Source: Cyclina sinensis (Eukaryota; Mollusca; Bivalvia; Venerida; Veneridae). From it: DNA of 64,000 nucleotides. The notes below the pieces were generated by a model that saw nothing but the letters and a program-made list of their open reading frames with translations, did no database searches and had not been told where the DNA came from. Location of the stretch: assembly GCA_012932295.1 (NCBI GenBank), contig JAAONU010000008.1:35764949-35828948 (forward strand), in the 5' to 3' direction. The translations under genes and the position numbers were made by a program. Shown here piece after piece: positions 35,961 through 48,328 of the stretch. Every line of letters begins with the position of its first letter. Position 1 is the stretch's first letter.

Positions 35961-36689
35961 CGAACATGTACTAGGCTAGCTTTTCGAAAAAAGACCGTTT
36001 AGTTCTTTGTTTTATAAGAGAAAGCACATGAAAAACATTATAACTTGGTATTTTAATTCATGTAATGTAAGAACATATCATAAACAAGAAAAATTGAAAA
36101 GATTCGAGTTGTCAAGAAATGCATAACAGAAAATTAGTTCCAACAGCAGAAATACAATAATTGTATTTCTATTGTTTCAAAATATTCTGTTCATGTTTAG
36201 TAGCGTCCTTCTTGGGTTTATCTGAAAACAATTTAACATACTAACCGCTTGAAAACCAAATCAGGCATTACCGAACTGAACCCGGACATATTGCGCGCTT
36301 AAAAGAAATTGCCGCTTTCGCAGTACTAAGGGCTATTTACAATGCCTTTATATATGAAAATGTTGCACAAAAAATGTCACTCTATTTCTATGTGTTCTGT
36401 CCGTATTTAGCGTAGCGTAGAGTCTACAAACACGATATGTTGTTACGCCGTGTGAATTTACCGGGATATTATTGGAGAATTTTACAGACACCAGCCTATG
36501 TACGATTGTGTAGCAAATTGCCAGTGCTACATCACCAGAATATATGTGGAATATGTATTTGTGATACAAAAGTAGCTCTAAGCTGTAGCATTTCAATTTT
36601 TTGCTTTTTTTGAACGGGGTATGTACTCAACACTAGAAACGCATCAGGTTTTACTAAAGAATTATATGCGAACTCTTTTACACATTTGT

Positions 36690-38366
36690 TAGCTCACCTG
36701 AGCAGCACATATTGCTCATAATGAACTTTTAAGGTCGATGTCTTCTCGGCGTTCGTTGCCCCTTGTCCACAATTACTTCAAGGGATATCTCCTCTGAAAC
36801 ATAAAACAAATTTGATAAAAGTTGCCCATGAAGTTCTATCAAAATTGTGGGCTACAGGAGCATAACTAGATTTTAAAAGTGAAAACTTTAAAAATATTCT
36901 TTTCCGAAACCACAAGGCCTCGAGCTAATATATTCGGCATTTAGCATCGTCTAATGGAACTCTACCAGGTTTGTTAAAATCATGACGCAATGTCCAAATT
37001 GGCCACATCCCAGGGGGTACATGATTTCACATAGGCTTAGACAGGGAAAACTTTAAAAAAATTCTGAAACCACAAGGCCTAGGCCTAAGATATTTTGGTA
37101 TGCAGCATTGTTTAGTGGACCTCTACCAAGTTTGTTCAAATCATGGCCCTGGGATCTAAATTTGCCCCATTCAAATTTTTGTACTGGGGTCAAAATTGGC
37201 CCTGGTCACCGAGGCTTAACAGTAAGACTTTTCAACAGATATCTTATATATTTGGTATATAGACTCCTTGCAGGAATCTTAGCCATTCAACTGGATCAAG
37301 GTCAAAGTCACCGAGGCTAAATAGATTTTATACTATTCCCATTAGAGTCTTCATTTATTGACCAATATCTTAAATAATTGGTATGTTGGTAGCATGCAAG
37401 AACTTCTACTCTTGAATTGGGTTTGAGGTAATTTGGGTCAATTTCGAGTTCACTGAGGCTAAAAATATATTTTCTTATCTTATGTCATATAGCCTTTACT
37501 TATTGACTGACATTTTAGATATTTTTGTATATAGACATCTTTCATGGACCTCTACCATTAACTGGGGCAAAGGTCACCGAGGCACCGAGGCTAAAATAGA
37601 TTTTTTTCTATTTAACATCTTAGAGCATTCATTAATTGACCTATATCTTAGATATTTAATTTGTAGGTACCTTGCATCAACCTCTACACTCGGGTGGGGT
37701 TTGAGGCCAAGGTCACCGAGGCTAATAATAGGTCATTCTACTTTCTGTCATAGAGCCTTTATTTATTAACTGGTGATTTATATTTGGTTTGAGGGCACCT
37801 TCCATGAACTTTTACCATTCAATGCCTTCAAGGTAAATTCACCAAGGTCAAAATAGATTTTTCTACATTCCCTTATGGAGCCTTCATTTCCGTTATGGAC
37901 CTATCTCTTAGATATTTGGCATGTAGGTACCTTGCATCGACCTCTAATACTGATAGGGATTTGAGATCACTGGGGTTCATGTCAAGGTCACAGAGTTTAA
38001 ACATAGATTTTTTTCTTTAGATCATAGTGTTATACTCCTATTAGGTTTAGTTTCAACAAAACTTTCACAATACATTTATAAACAATAGATCTCCTTTCTT
38101 TTTCTCAATAAACCCGATCCCATCATGAGTCAAAAGAAACATATCTTGCCATGTCTGCATGCTAGAGATTTCACAACCTTGATAATCTAAAAAAACACTG
38201 GCTGAGTTTATTGACCGATATTTTAGATATTTGGTATATATGTACCTTAGACATTTGCACTCAAGTTGGATTTTAGATCACTAGGGTAACCGAGGCTAAA
38301 GTTCAAAATTGGTCCCTCCCCAGGGTTCACTTGGTTTTATATAGCCTGGCATAGGTAAAAAACTAT
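36690..38366 (+). repeat. Copy B counterpart of the 17782-20010 repeat
   Basis: It begins 'tagctcacctgagcagcaca' and follows the same order of units as copy A, with small deletions. It is interrupted at about 38367 by a 3.1-kb insertion and resumes at 41446-41560, ending 'gggccattatggccctcttg'. Confidence 0.75.
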
Positions 38367-39727
38367 TAAAACAATAGGGCCATATGGCCCACTTGAGTAT
38401 GACTGCTTTTAGAAATGTTGTTATGGACCTGGTGTATTACCCCAGATGATCCATATTCAAACTTGAGCTAGAAATCGTCGAAACAACCTTTCTGACAAAT
38501 TTCAAGGATATTTGGACCTCTAGAGTTTTAATAGGGTTATTCCATATTTGGGCTCTGTGACCTAATATTTTAACCTAGATAATCCATATTCGAACTTCAG
38601 CTGGAAATGATCAAAGCAACCTTCCTGATTAAATTCCCAGGGTATTTGGACTGAAAAAGTACCCTCTAGAGTGTTTTCAATGTTTTCCATATTTGGGCTC
38701 TGTGACCTAGATTTTGACTTCAGATGACCCATATTCAAACCTGACTTAGAAACCATCAAACATTCATTCTTAGATAAACGGCACAATTACGAATTTTGAC
38801 TGTCCTTCGAAGTGCTTCTACTTAGAAATGCATACAGCTCGTTTAAGGACATACCAAAACAAACAGTTGGTAGGTATGTAAAAACTTAGAAAAAACTTGC
38901 ACTCTGTTTGAAAATATTCTGTTCAGACAGAAGCCTGAATGATACAGAATGAGATAAAATGTTCTGTCCCACTGCACAGTCGGTATGTTTTTTTATATAT
39001 ATTTCGAAATTCACACTTGTTTTTCAATATTTCACCTAACTAAAAGCATTTAAAATAATTAACAAAGGCACGTTTCTTGAAAGAAACGTTATATCGATTT
39101 ACGAAGGTGTTTAAATTCTAGTCTGTGTAATGAAAAGCCACGCAAAAACATACATTGCCTTGTCTCTCAAATCAATTTTGATTGTTAGACTTAAAAGTGA
39201 AAGCCTGTATTAAGGCTACGAAGCATAGAGACTAAAGCAAATTGTGGAATTGATTACTTCTTTAACTCAAGTCAGATATATTTGCAGAAAATTAAGTACT
39301 ATTTTATATGTTTTTAGTGTTTTGAGAGTTTTAATTGTTCCAATAGTTATATATCTTTATTTGCTTTATATGAAGTTAAAAGGTTTTTAATTGCAGTCGA
39401 AAATGTCCTCATTTTTTATATTAAGTTGTTTTCGCTTAAACAAGATAAGAAACGTTACATAGATCACACACTATCTTTGATTGTATCTGTTTCTGTTGTA
39501 TACGCATTAAATCTTTTCCTCGGTAAATATTTTGCGTCAGATACTCGTCAGCAGACCGGTTTAGATGACATCTTGTTTTTATATGGAAAAATATTAGTTG
39601 GAGTGTATGTATATAATGTTAAAGTCACATAGTTATTCTGCTTTAGCATTTTGCTATAAGATTATTAAGTGGTAAGCCATTACAAGTACTTTTGGTGGTA
39701 AGCATGCTGTAACAGTTTGATATTTAA

Positions 39728-39778
39728 GTAGTATTTACATACATGAATACAATAACTAAATTTAAATTTCGTAGGATT
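39728..39778 (+). repeat. 51-bp direct repeat, left copy
   Basis: Identical by eye to 40486-40536, 758 bp away inside the 38761-40744 transposon. It begins 'gtagtatttacatacatgaa' and ends 'ttcgtaggatt'. Confidence 0.75.
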
Positions 39779-40485
39779 ATTCAATATTTTTTTTATGTTT
39801 TTATACTGTAGAGAAGCAGTTTCTGTAGATATTTACAGAGTACAGAAAAAACTGCATAAGATACGTTAAGATACCTTTATACTAAATTATGACAATAAAT
39901 CGTCTCATAAACTGTAAAAAAGTGCATTGTTTAACGGTTGTCTGCCTATAAAATGGATTTCGTTTATTAGCGTATTTTTTCCTTTGATATATTGGTTAAG
40001 CTTTTAAAGTTATTCAAATGTTATAGGACTAATTAATTAATTTGCTAAAATATCGGAAAATATATATTTAAAGGATAAAATTTAATTCTTGACTCCGAAG
40101 TTTCATATGTTTTTCAATTAAAAAAAATATTTATTTGAATATGAATAATAAAAATGAAAAATACATTTAAATAGTTTCAGATGTTGTGTCCAGTAAGGTA
40201 CGTTATGACTTTTCGGTTTAAATAAAGTTCCTTAAATTTCAAGGGCCAACTTATTTTAGAATGAAGCACTTCATTGTTTTTAAACAACTTTCGAATTTAG
40301 TGCGTTTTTCAGGTAGAATGAATGAGTTTTAATAAAGATATAATAATAAGAACGAGCATGAAAATTTAAAGACTGTTTTTTTGTGTATTCACTGTAATTT
40401 GCTCTTGCAGAAAACCAAAAATAATAAGGTGATACTCGAAGCTAAGGATTTTACGTGTTGTTGAATAAGTAACGATTTAGAGCTC

Positions 40486-40536
40486 GTAGTATTTACATAC
40501 ATGAATACAATAACTAAATTTAAATTTCGTAGGATT
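40486..40536 (+). repeat. 51-bp direct repeat, right copy
   Basis: Second copy of the repeat at 39728-39778. Perfect identity inside an older transposon suggests a recent internal duplication. Confidence 0.75.
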
Positions 40537-42790
40537 GGCAATATAACGTATCTTATCGCCCTTTTGGGTGTATATTTTTAAACAGCTGCATCTTTTAAAG
40601 TAAAGCCGGTTTAGGTCCACTGAATGTTGTTTTATATTGTTTAAATGTTGTCAAAATAAAATCAGAAGAAAAACAAGGATTTCTTATCTATCGATTTTTT
40701 ACAACTTGTTTTTTGAAATTGTGCCCTTTATCTTAGAATGAATGCAAAACAACCTTTCTGACACATTCCATGTTATTTGGACTGAAAATGTTACCTCTAG
40801 AGTGTTAACAAGGTTTTTCAATATTTTGGTTTAGTGACCTAGTTTTTTATCCCAGTTGATCTGTATTTAAACTTGACCTAGAAATCATCAAGGCAATCTT
40901 TCTGACAAACTTACAGGATATTTGGACTAAAAGTGTTAACAAGGTTTTTTCCATATTTTGGCTCTGTGACGTAGTTTTTGACCCCAGATGACCCATATTC
41001 AAACTTCTTCTAGAAATTATCAAAACAACCTTCTGACAAATTTCCAGGTTCTTTACTCTGAAAATGTTACCTCTAGAGTGTCAACAAGGTTTTCCCATAT
41101 TTAGGCTCTGTGACCCAGTTTTTGATCTCAGATAACCTTTATTCAAACCTGAGCTAGAAATTATCGAAGCAAACTTTCTGACAAATTTCCAGGATATTTG
41201 GACTGAAAAAGTAGCCTCTAGATTGTTAAAAATGATTTTTCAATTTTTGGACTTTGTTACCTTGTTTTTCATCCCAGGTAACCCATATTTAAACTTCCTC
41301 CGAGCAATTAATGGGACAAACATACTGACTGAGTTTCATGACAATTGAGATACATATTTGACCACTAGAGTGTGGACGTCCGACGGACGAGGGACGACAG
41401 ACGACGGACATTGATCGATCCTAATAGCCTACGGTTCCGGTGAGCTAAAAATCTTCTTGTCAGAAACCAAGGCCTGGAGTTTAGATATTTGATGTGTGAA
41501 TGAAAGAAGTAACAGTTGTATTTAGGTGATCGATTAAAGGGCCATTATGGCCCTCTTGTTTAATTTGTATTTACGTTTCGTTTAAGGAGGCCTACAGTTT
41601 GACCTGCTTTACACGTTACTATTCATGTTATTTTTTCAACAAAGACCTCGTTGGTATTAATCTTTTTGGCTGTACAAACTTTTTTGTCTTGAAGGGTGTA
41701 TGAAGAATTGAAAATATTTTATTTTAAGTGATTTTTAATTCCAAATCCAACATAATGTTCTCATGTTGTAACTTATTTAGATCTTTTTGTAAGCTATTAT
41801 TTTGTGTTAAAGTATATACTGTCAGATAAACATCTGTACCGTCTGTAAATAGACGGACTTGTAATGTGATGTTACCGGAAACATCATTTAAACATGAAGA
41901 AAAGGAGCGATCATGGTGTTTATCTTGAGGCACACTCACTTCTCCGTTTCAAACTTATTTTCATGGCCAAGTTTTAGAAAAAAATTTAGAATAGAAGTTT
42001 GAATTTTACCATTCGACATCTTCGGTATTTAATCTACTTCCTCGATGGCTCTGTTGTTTTCTTCTTAATGTCCTTCAGTACATATTGACAAAAAGAATGA
42101 GAGAATAATTTGATGTTGTAACTTCTTCAAATTCATTTTAATCGTATAACCTTTAATGAGACATATCCTATAAAATAACCCATGTTATAATACTTTCGTA
42201 TTTTAATTGCTCTTTCTGTATATAACAAATTAAAGCTGTAAAGATAAACACTACTTTCTAAGAAGGTTTTCATTTATTATATGTTGCCACCCACCCAGAA
42301 CTGTACAACAACTCCCTATATTATTTTTATATATTAGATATATTCAGTGTCCTATCAGCGAACAATATACTCGCTCTTAAAAAGTTGTGTTTTGATAATC
42401 TACAAACTGTATAGAAATGTCGGCTTTTGTATGCACCGTATTTTTTCCATAAATTAAATAGCTGACATCTGATTTCGGCCTTCTTTTGACTCCATGAGTT
42501 TTTGATATTACATGTCTGTATTTTAACTACCGTTAACCACTCACAATGGAAAACAGAACTGTTCTAATGAAGCAATTTTTACCAAATAATATTTATCGTT
42601 AGGTTTTAATACAGTTAACCCAATTCCTTTCATAATTCGAACTTTCTTGGCAATCTCCTTCTTCAGTATAATATGTTTTTAGATAAAACCAATATCAAAA
42701 CAGAATTATGCAAGGACACACCCCTTTTCGCAAATTCTTGAAGAATCTTCTCTCATTACAGAATGTATGCTTTTATAATGCAAACCGCAT

Positions 42791-42799
42791 TATATAAGA
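42791..42799 (+). promoter_or_regulatory. TATA box of gene B
   Basis: TATATAAGA lies about 45 bp upstream of the ATG at 42844, the same spacing as gene A. The upstream 'attcttgaagaatcttctc' motif near 42732 is also conserved. Confidence 0.6.
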
Positions 42800-42843
42800 A
42801 CGTATCGAAGAGAGGTATTTTCCTCACTATATCATCAGGGAAG

Positions 42844-42984
42844 ATGCATATAACAGTTTTGTTTATACTTTTTACTTTCTTGGCGTTTTCATGCGCCACA
42901 GATCTACCAGATAAGAAAAGTGTACAAGATTACGCGTCACTTTGTCCATTAAGTGATTTCTGTGGGAAGTCTCAAGTTGTACAG
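42844..42984 (+). CDS. Gene B exon 1 (signal peptide)
   Basis: 47 codons, donor 'gtaatt'. Upstream in-frame codons exist, including an ATG at 42763, but the ATG at 42844 is shared with gene A and directly precedes the signal peptide, so it is preferred. Confidence 0.7.
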
Positions 42985-45900
42985 GTAATTTCTTTTCTAT
43001 TATATTTTTGAACAGTTGAACACGGTTAGTTAATGGTCTAGCTTTTAGTTGAATATTTCATCACTTGCATCCAAAAAGGTAGTAAAATATTTTGCTTTTT
43101 GATAAAGAATATCACACCTTACTTCAGTTAAGCTGTAACCATTGGCTTTGTCTGTTTTGGAAATGACCACGCCTTTTGAAAAGAACAGAATCACTGAATG
43201 TATATTTTAGATGTACACTTCTTTTATTAACATTTTATAATAGTTGATTTTAAACTGCCGTGCAGGATATATCAAACTGATTGTCTGTATGGCATCTCTA
43301 TTGGTTAGGTATTAATGTTTTGGGGGACAAATATCTTATTTCTTTCAACGGTCTTACTGAATTTTTAAAATGATATCATGCACTAGGTGATGTTCCTATT
43401 TGACTGAAAGCGAAATTGTTTGAACTATCAATCGAGAATCAACAGTGTGTTGTGTGTGTGTGTGTGTGTGTGTGCGTGTGTGTGTGTGTGCTTTCATGCT
43501 TTGCTTGTTCGTCAAGCTATTTTGTTCGTTTTTTTTTTCAAAATATGAATGACTTAATAGGAGAGGTAAATAGCCGATTTTCCAGATTTTCAATTTGAAC
43601 GATTTTCATCAGTTTTGTTGAATACATCATTTACCAAAATTAGGAAGTATAGCTTTTGAGGTTGAATACTAATATCTTATAATCCTTTTTATATTTAATT
43701 CTATCGAGTCAGCATGATGCATAAAGCACAATAGCACACACTTACAGTAATATTATGATAAATGGTGTTGATGCCTTTTTTATGAGATGAAGTCTTGAAA
43801 AATGATATGATTCATCAGTTATAGCATACGAAATAAAAACAAGATAATATGTTTTGTTTAAAACCTATTGGTATAGATCTAATGACAAGAAACAGTTATA
43901 GCTTTAAGGAAATTTAGAAAGCAATGTTGTTTTTTTATATAAAGTATTTAGTCACTTCTTGTCGGCATATAAACATAAAGAAGTTCTACATCAAACCGTG
44001 TGAACGACGAAGTTGCAAATAACACAGGATGTGTATAGTCTTCTTCGTTTCGCCTAAAAACCATTAGTAAGAACTCATGAATTGTACGTGTTATTGAGAC
44101 TGTACTCCTGCTCTTTGCAATAATATCAACTGATGTTGTTATCTTCAAGCCAAAATTGAAACGCCAACAAGCCATATGATAGGGCTATAACAGATCTAAT
44201 ATTTACAACGTATTTGACATGGAATATTTCATTTACGCAGCCAAAGTATTATCCAAAGCTATGGTATTGTTAATAATTAATTATTCTCTACAATTTCATC
44301 AAGATGCAATGCTGAAATTCTGCTTTTATTATATTTCTCTTCTTAAATATGCTAAAAACACACCTTTTCATTATATCAATTTGCTATGGCTTAGAAAACA
44401 TAGAGAAATTTCAGATGAATAGTCCTGTGATGAACACATAAACATTTTATTATTCTAATGTTCTTTTGAAAAAAAAAATATTGATCGGTTTATTTAATCA
44501 TGTAAAGCGAGGGACTCCGTGTATGCACGAACAACAGAAATAGTTTTCGTGTACAAAGGGAACATAAAAAAATGAGACACTGAATAGAGAAGTTGTTATC
44601 TAACATTCGTTTTGGATGATTGCCTCTTTCTTTCGAAAGGCAGTTTCGACTGGTCGATAAACTAAGTAAAAGTTGACAAAAGGTTGATCAAGAGAGCTAC
44701 GATTAAGAAAATGGCACACGGTATTAGATTTAACCTACACCATAACGAAACGCGTTAGAGTCGAGAGGACGGAGCAGGTAAAATTAAAAAATCAGTTTAA
44801 AACAGGCCCTTGCCTGGTAATTTGTGCGGTGACGGATGCAATAGTAAGGTTTTAGCTGTTAATAAGAATTATTTTTGTTGAAAAGACAATTGGTTATCTT
44901 ACATATTTTGGAATTGGCCGGGATGAACGTCATGTATCTATTTTCATGATTCTGATACTAGAAAAAATGATTAAATTACGAAACAGAAATGCATCAACAA
45001 GATTTTTAATGTTTTCTTCCGACCTACCTACCCACACTATTTTATGGGCATGAAGCCAAAAAGAAACAAGCTAATTTTTGACCCAACCGTGAATTAACCA
45101 CTGTACAATAATATAACATTGCACGGAAGTTATTGCACAGCTAGCTTTTGAAAACAAGGTCTGCTGTTACTAGGTATAACTACTCTTATATAACAAAAAT
45201 GATTCGCAACATTGTTTCTTATCGTCATAAAATTCTTCAAAATGTTCAGGTCTGTTACCTGATTTGCAAATCGTTTTGGTAATATTTACAGACATATTCC
45301 ATTTTAAACAATACATTTGTGTTTGTTCAATAAAATCTAAAAAACTGTCAGTTGAGTATGAAACAGCACAATATCGTCAGCAAACAATAACATACATGTA
45401 AATATTTGACATTCATCTTTCGTAACTGTATCGGCTTCATCATATAAAAAGTTGTGCATGTCGTTAATAAAAAGAATGAAGAGCCGGGGGATAACGTTTC
45501 TCCCTGCTTAACCCCCTTGAAGCTGTCAAAGTAGTCTGTTAGAATACTATTTAGGGAAAATATAGCAGCGAATAAAAGCACCTAAGGTTGTTTTTTTTTC
45601 TTTTTTTTAAGTGAAAGATCGTGGCATGTATACCATCTTTATGAATAGAAACATAAAATTGGTCGAATATTAAAATAGTAACACAGTCAAAAAGTATTTA
45701 ATTAATGTCTTCAAGGAACTTAAGCTGGAATTCAACCGTTGCTAATTACATGTATTTGGAAATATGAAATAAGGCAAACCAAGGATGTAAGTTTACAGAC
45801 CTAAATAGAAATATTTCAATACAAATACTTAATGGCAAACAAGATTTTTATAAACTGCAATGTTGTGAGTTCAACATAATGATACTTCCATGCGTAGATA

Positions 45901-48328
45901 TATTTCAAAGAAGAAAACATAAATATTGAATAATTTTTTGAATGACATGCTTTAAGTTAATTCAGATCAATGAGAACATTCTTTAGATTAAATGTTTTTA
46001 TCATTCTATTGTTTATACAGTATTCGTTTGTGTTTGCATATTATTACATTTTGGTTGTTTCGTAAAAAGATAAAAAAAAATAATTGCAATATACACATTT
46101 CTTCATGAAAATAGAATTTCATTTCAAATGAGACACATGGTCAAACTATTATATCAACCATAAGAGTCCTGACATATGTCATTTCTTTTAAGTACAATTT
46201 TGCAAATGTTTATACAACAAAAGCATAATAAGTTATCAAAGTAAAATAATAAAAATGTATATGTAATATAAAGTATAAAACATGTCTGATTTTAAACTGC
46301 TCGTAACTGTTACAAAACCAAAATGAAAATGCTATTTTCAGAATTATAACCACACAGAGTTGAGCTCGTGTTGCCAGAAATGTTCCTGTCATTTGGGATG
46401 CAGAACTGTCGGAACTTGTTGCCCTGGCGTAAACTATCTCGCACAAGAAAACACAAAATACCTTTCATCACCTTTTATATGCAGTAACCTTCAGGACTTG
46501 CTAAATTCTCCTAGAAATGTAACCCCGTATAGTGAACCTGGTGAGCAATATCGTATCATCCACAGATGTCCTGACCTGAATTCGTCAGATGCATTTCGTA
46601 GGTGTGAAAACCCAAAATTACTAGAAGATTATGTTGTTGTATCTGATAAAGAAAACAGCAATATCTTTAAAAACAAGCACTGTGCAGCGTGTCATAATGT
46701 AGAAAATTTTGTTCTATGGCCTCTACGTATCACGTCATGCCTAGAATTGATGACAAGATCTTTTGATTCTGCCAAAGAAAGAGAGGCATACATCTTACAA
46801 CACTGTAGCCTTGATGCAAATCCTCCTGAGTCATTCGAAGTAGAGATAGCTATTTGTTATAGCGATACAAGGGTCATTCGAGAATGTAATGTATCTGGGA
46901 AATGGGATGTTTATGAAGAAGTTCTTGAGGAGGCATGCCTTGAGGAAAGAGAAAACCAAAACACATTTTTCAAAGGAAAATACTATGTGTCTACCGGTAC
47001 ATACGTCATTTATTCGAATGTTTACTGTTACCTTTGTAATACGAAGAAAAGTGAACACAACGGGGTGACGAAAAAGACGTGCAAAAATATTCTAAACGAT
47101 GTTTTTAAAGGCCTACTTTTTCACTTTTCGGCTCTTTTAGACTTAAAAAAACTTACGACTGACAAGCAGCTCAACAAAAATTACCGTTGTTCTTCAAGCG
47201 ACGACTGGGACTATTTCAGCGTAGGTATTTTCAGTTTTGCATGCGTCAACACATTTGTTAAACAAATATATGTTTTTGTCTTAAAGTTTTTAAAAAAAGG
47301 AATTGAATTAAAATTTCCTTTCAGACTTTGCAAATAGAGTTACTCGGCCAAAGCAAAGGGGTGCTTTCAAGGTTTTTTAAGAAGGCATAAATCTAAAATG
47401 GTAGACGAGTGACTTTAGGAAAGCTTACTGAAGATAAATTTTTCCATTGAACGTCAAAATGAAATAATTCAGAAAGTATGAATGTGTTCAACATGTTATT
47501 TTCAGTTGGCCTGAATGAAGGTGTTCGTTAAAATTGGCGGTGATTTAAAAAAAGAGATATTTATACTATTATCTTTTATACTTTCAGAATGTGTGTAGAC
47601 CATTGCTGTGTTCAGTGGGTGAGGTACCAGTTTATGGTAGCTGTGAGAGTTTCGCGTTATCTACAACAGGATTTGGTGTAAAGATCAATTTTGAGCTCGG
47701 GTTTTATAGAGGTGGCATTGAACAGTTATTAAACTATTGGACTAACTTTGAGAAAAAGGTTGACAAACTTGTGATAACAAAATGCAGAAAGTGCACTGTA
47801 ACGTTATACGAGGTAGAGAGCACATCCCCTCGTCATTTTAGGTTAATTGTGAAACTTTTTACCACAGAATATTGCTCTGTTACATACTTATTTGAGCATA
47901 TAAAGTCGCTTGCCTTGAGTGGTACACTCCACATTAGGTTAAGTAATAGGGACAACATTTTACACATTTATTTGATTGTATCATTCGAACATTGGGTAAA
48001 TATGACATATGTAAACAGTCTTTCACAATCGAACGGTTGTGGAAAATTTCTTGAGCTAGAGCGTAGCCATTTGCAAAACTGTCCGAGGTTTTTGATTCCA
48101 CAGCAAGATTTTTTTGCAGTCACTGATTTAAGCAATTTGACAATCAATGCGCAGCAAGATTTTGAGATTGTAAGAAGCAAGGGGAACGAAATGCTATCAG
48201 TTTGTAAAGAAACATATTTTCAAATACATCGGTCCGTAAACAATGCAGAAACCAGGAGTCGATGTTTTTCCACTGTAAGCAGCATTGGATTCATTTTAGT
48301 GTATGTAAACGGGTCGGATATGCTCTAA
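42844..48328 (+). CDS. Secreted somatomedin-B-like cysteine-rich glycoprotein, copy B (three exons, 586 aa)
   Basis: Exons 42844-42984, 46342-47220 and 47588-48328 have exactly the same lengths and phases as gene A. The signal peptide is MHITVLFILFTFLAFSCA. All cysteines of the SMB-like motif (CSCHLGCRTVGTCC) and of the later C-x2-C motifs are kept. By eye count, identity to gene A is about 81% in exon 1, 86% in exon 2 and 79% in exon 3. Intron 1 is 3357 bp against 6378 bp in gene A, the difference being insertions in A. As in gene A, the protein stops without a membrane helix. The conserved frame, splice sites and cysteines argue that both copies are functional; the role in defence or signalling is unknown. 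Confidence 0.75.
43445..43491 (+). repeat. (GT)n microsatellite in gene B intron 1
   Basis: About 22 GT units with two interruptions. The copy A equivalent near 25645 is shorter and mixed ('gtgtgtgtgcgtgtatgtgtg'), so the array expanded or shrank after duplication. Confidence 0.9.
45340..45581 (-). pseudogene. LINE reverse-transcriptase fragment, copy B
   Basis: The minus strand encodes 'SFKGVKQGETLSP'. After a frameshift it reads 'LFINDMHNFLYDEA' and 'LLFADDIVLFHT', which contains the intact FADD motif of reverse transcriptase. Only about 80 codons survive. The same fragment in copy A (29620-30420) shows that it predates the duplication. Confidence 0.75.
46342..47220 (+). CDS. Gene B exon 2
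   Basis: Acceptor 'ctattttcag', 293 codons, donor 'gtaggt', in phase 0 at both ends. About 40 residue differences from gene A, mostly outside the cysteine motifs. Confidence 0.8.
47588..48328 (+). CDS. Gene B exon 3
   Basis: Acceptor 'tactttcag', 246 codons and TAA. About 52 residue differences from gene A, clustered around the middle of the domain and at the C-terminus. Confidence 0.8.
   Translation, partial: NVCRPLLCSVGEVPVYGSCESFALSTTGFGVKINFELGFYRGGIEQLLNYWTNFEKKVDKLVITKCRKCTVTLYEVESTSPRHFRLIVKLFTTEYCSVTYLFEHIKSLALSGTLHIRLSNRDNILHIYLIVSFEHWVNMTYVNSLSQSNGCGKFLELERSHLQNCPRFLIPQQDFFAVTDLSNLTINAQQDFEIVRSKGNEMLSVCKETYFQIHRSVNNAETRSRCFSTVSSIGFILVYVNGSDML

Larger units (their letters stand above)
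38761..40744. mobile_element. Nested 1984-bp TIR transposon
   Basis: The left end is CATTCATTCTTAGATAAACG and the right end, reverse-complemented, CATTCATTCTAAGATAAAGG; about 28 bp match with two mismatches. CAAA flanks both ends (38757-38760 and 40745-40748). Removing the element and one CAAA restores the host repeat phrase 'atcaaaacaacctt'. No transposase is recognised; the frame at 39426-39632 has no known motif. The superfamily is unassigned. Confidence 0.8.
38367..41446. mobile_element. 3.1-kb composite insertion in copy B
   Basis: Copy A at about 19895 reads straight through ('aaactataaaaaaaatcttc'), while copy B has 3.08 kb here. The outer element is a repeat of about 1.1 kb. It starts 'gggccatatggcccacttga' and has units with 'ttctgacaaatttccaggat' and 'gctctgtgacctag'. 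It ends in a 'gacgacggac' stretch and 'ggtgagctaaaa'. 'taaaa'-type bases flank both ends. A second transposon is nested inside. Confidence 0.7.

Noticed and set aside
42763..42843. Upstream ATG of gene B as the start
   Set aside because: It overlaps the TATA box region, has no equivalent frame in gene A, and the ATG at 42844 directly precedes the shared signal peptide.
43396..43593. Short ORFs on both strands at 43.4-43.6 kb
   Set aside because: They are translations of the (GT)n tract, giving alternating V/C on one strand and T/H on the other.
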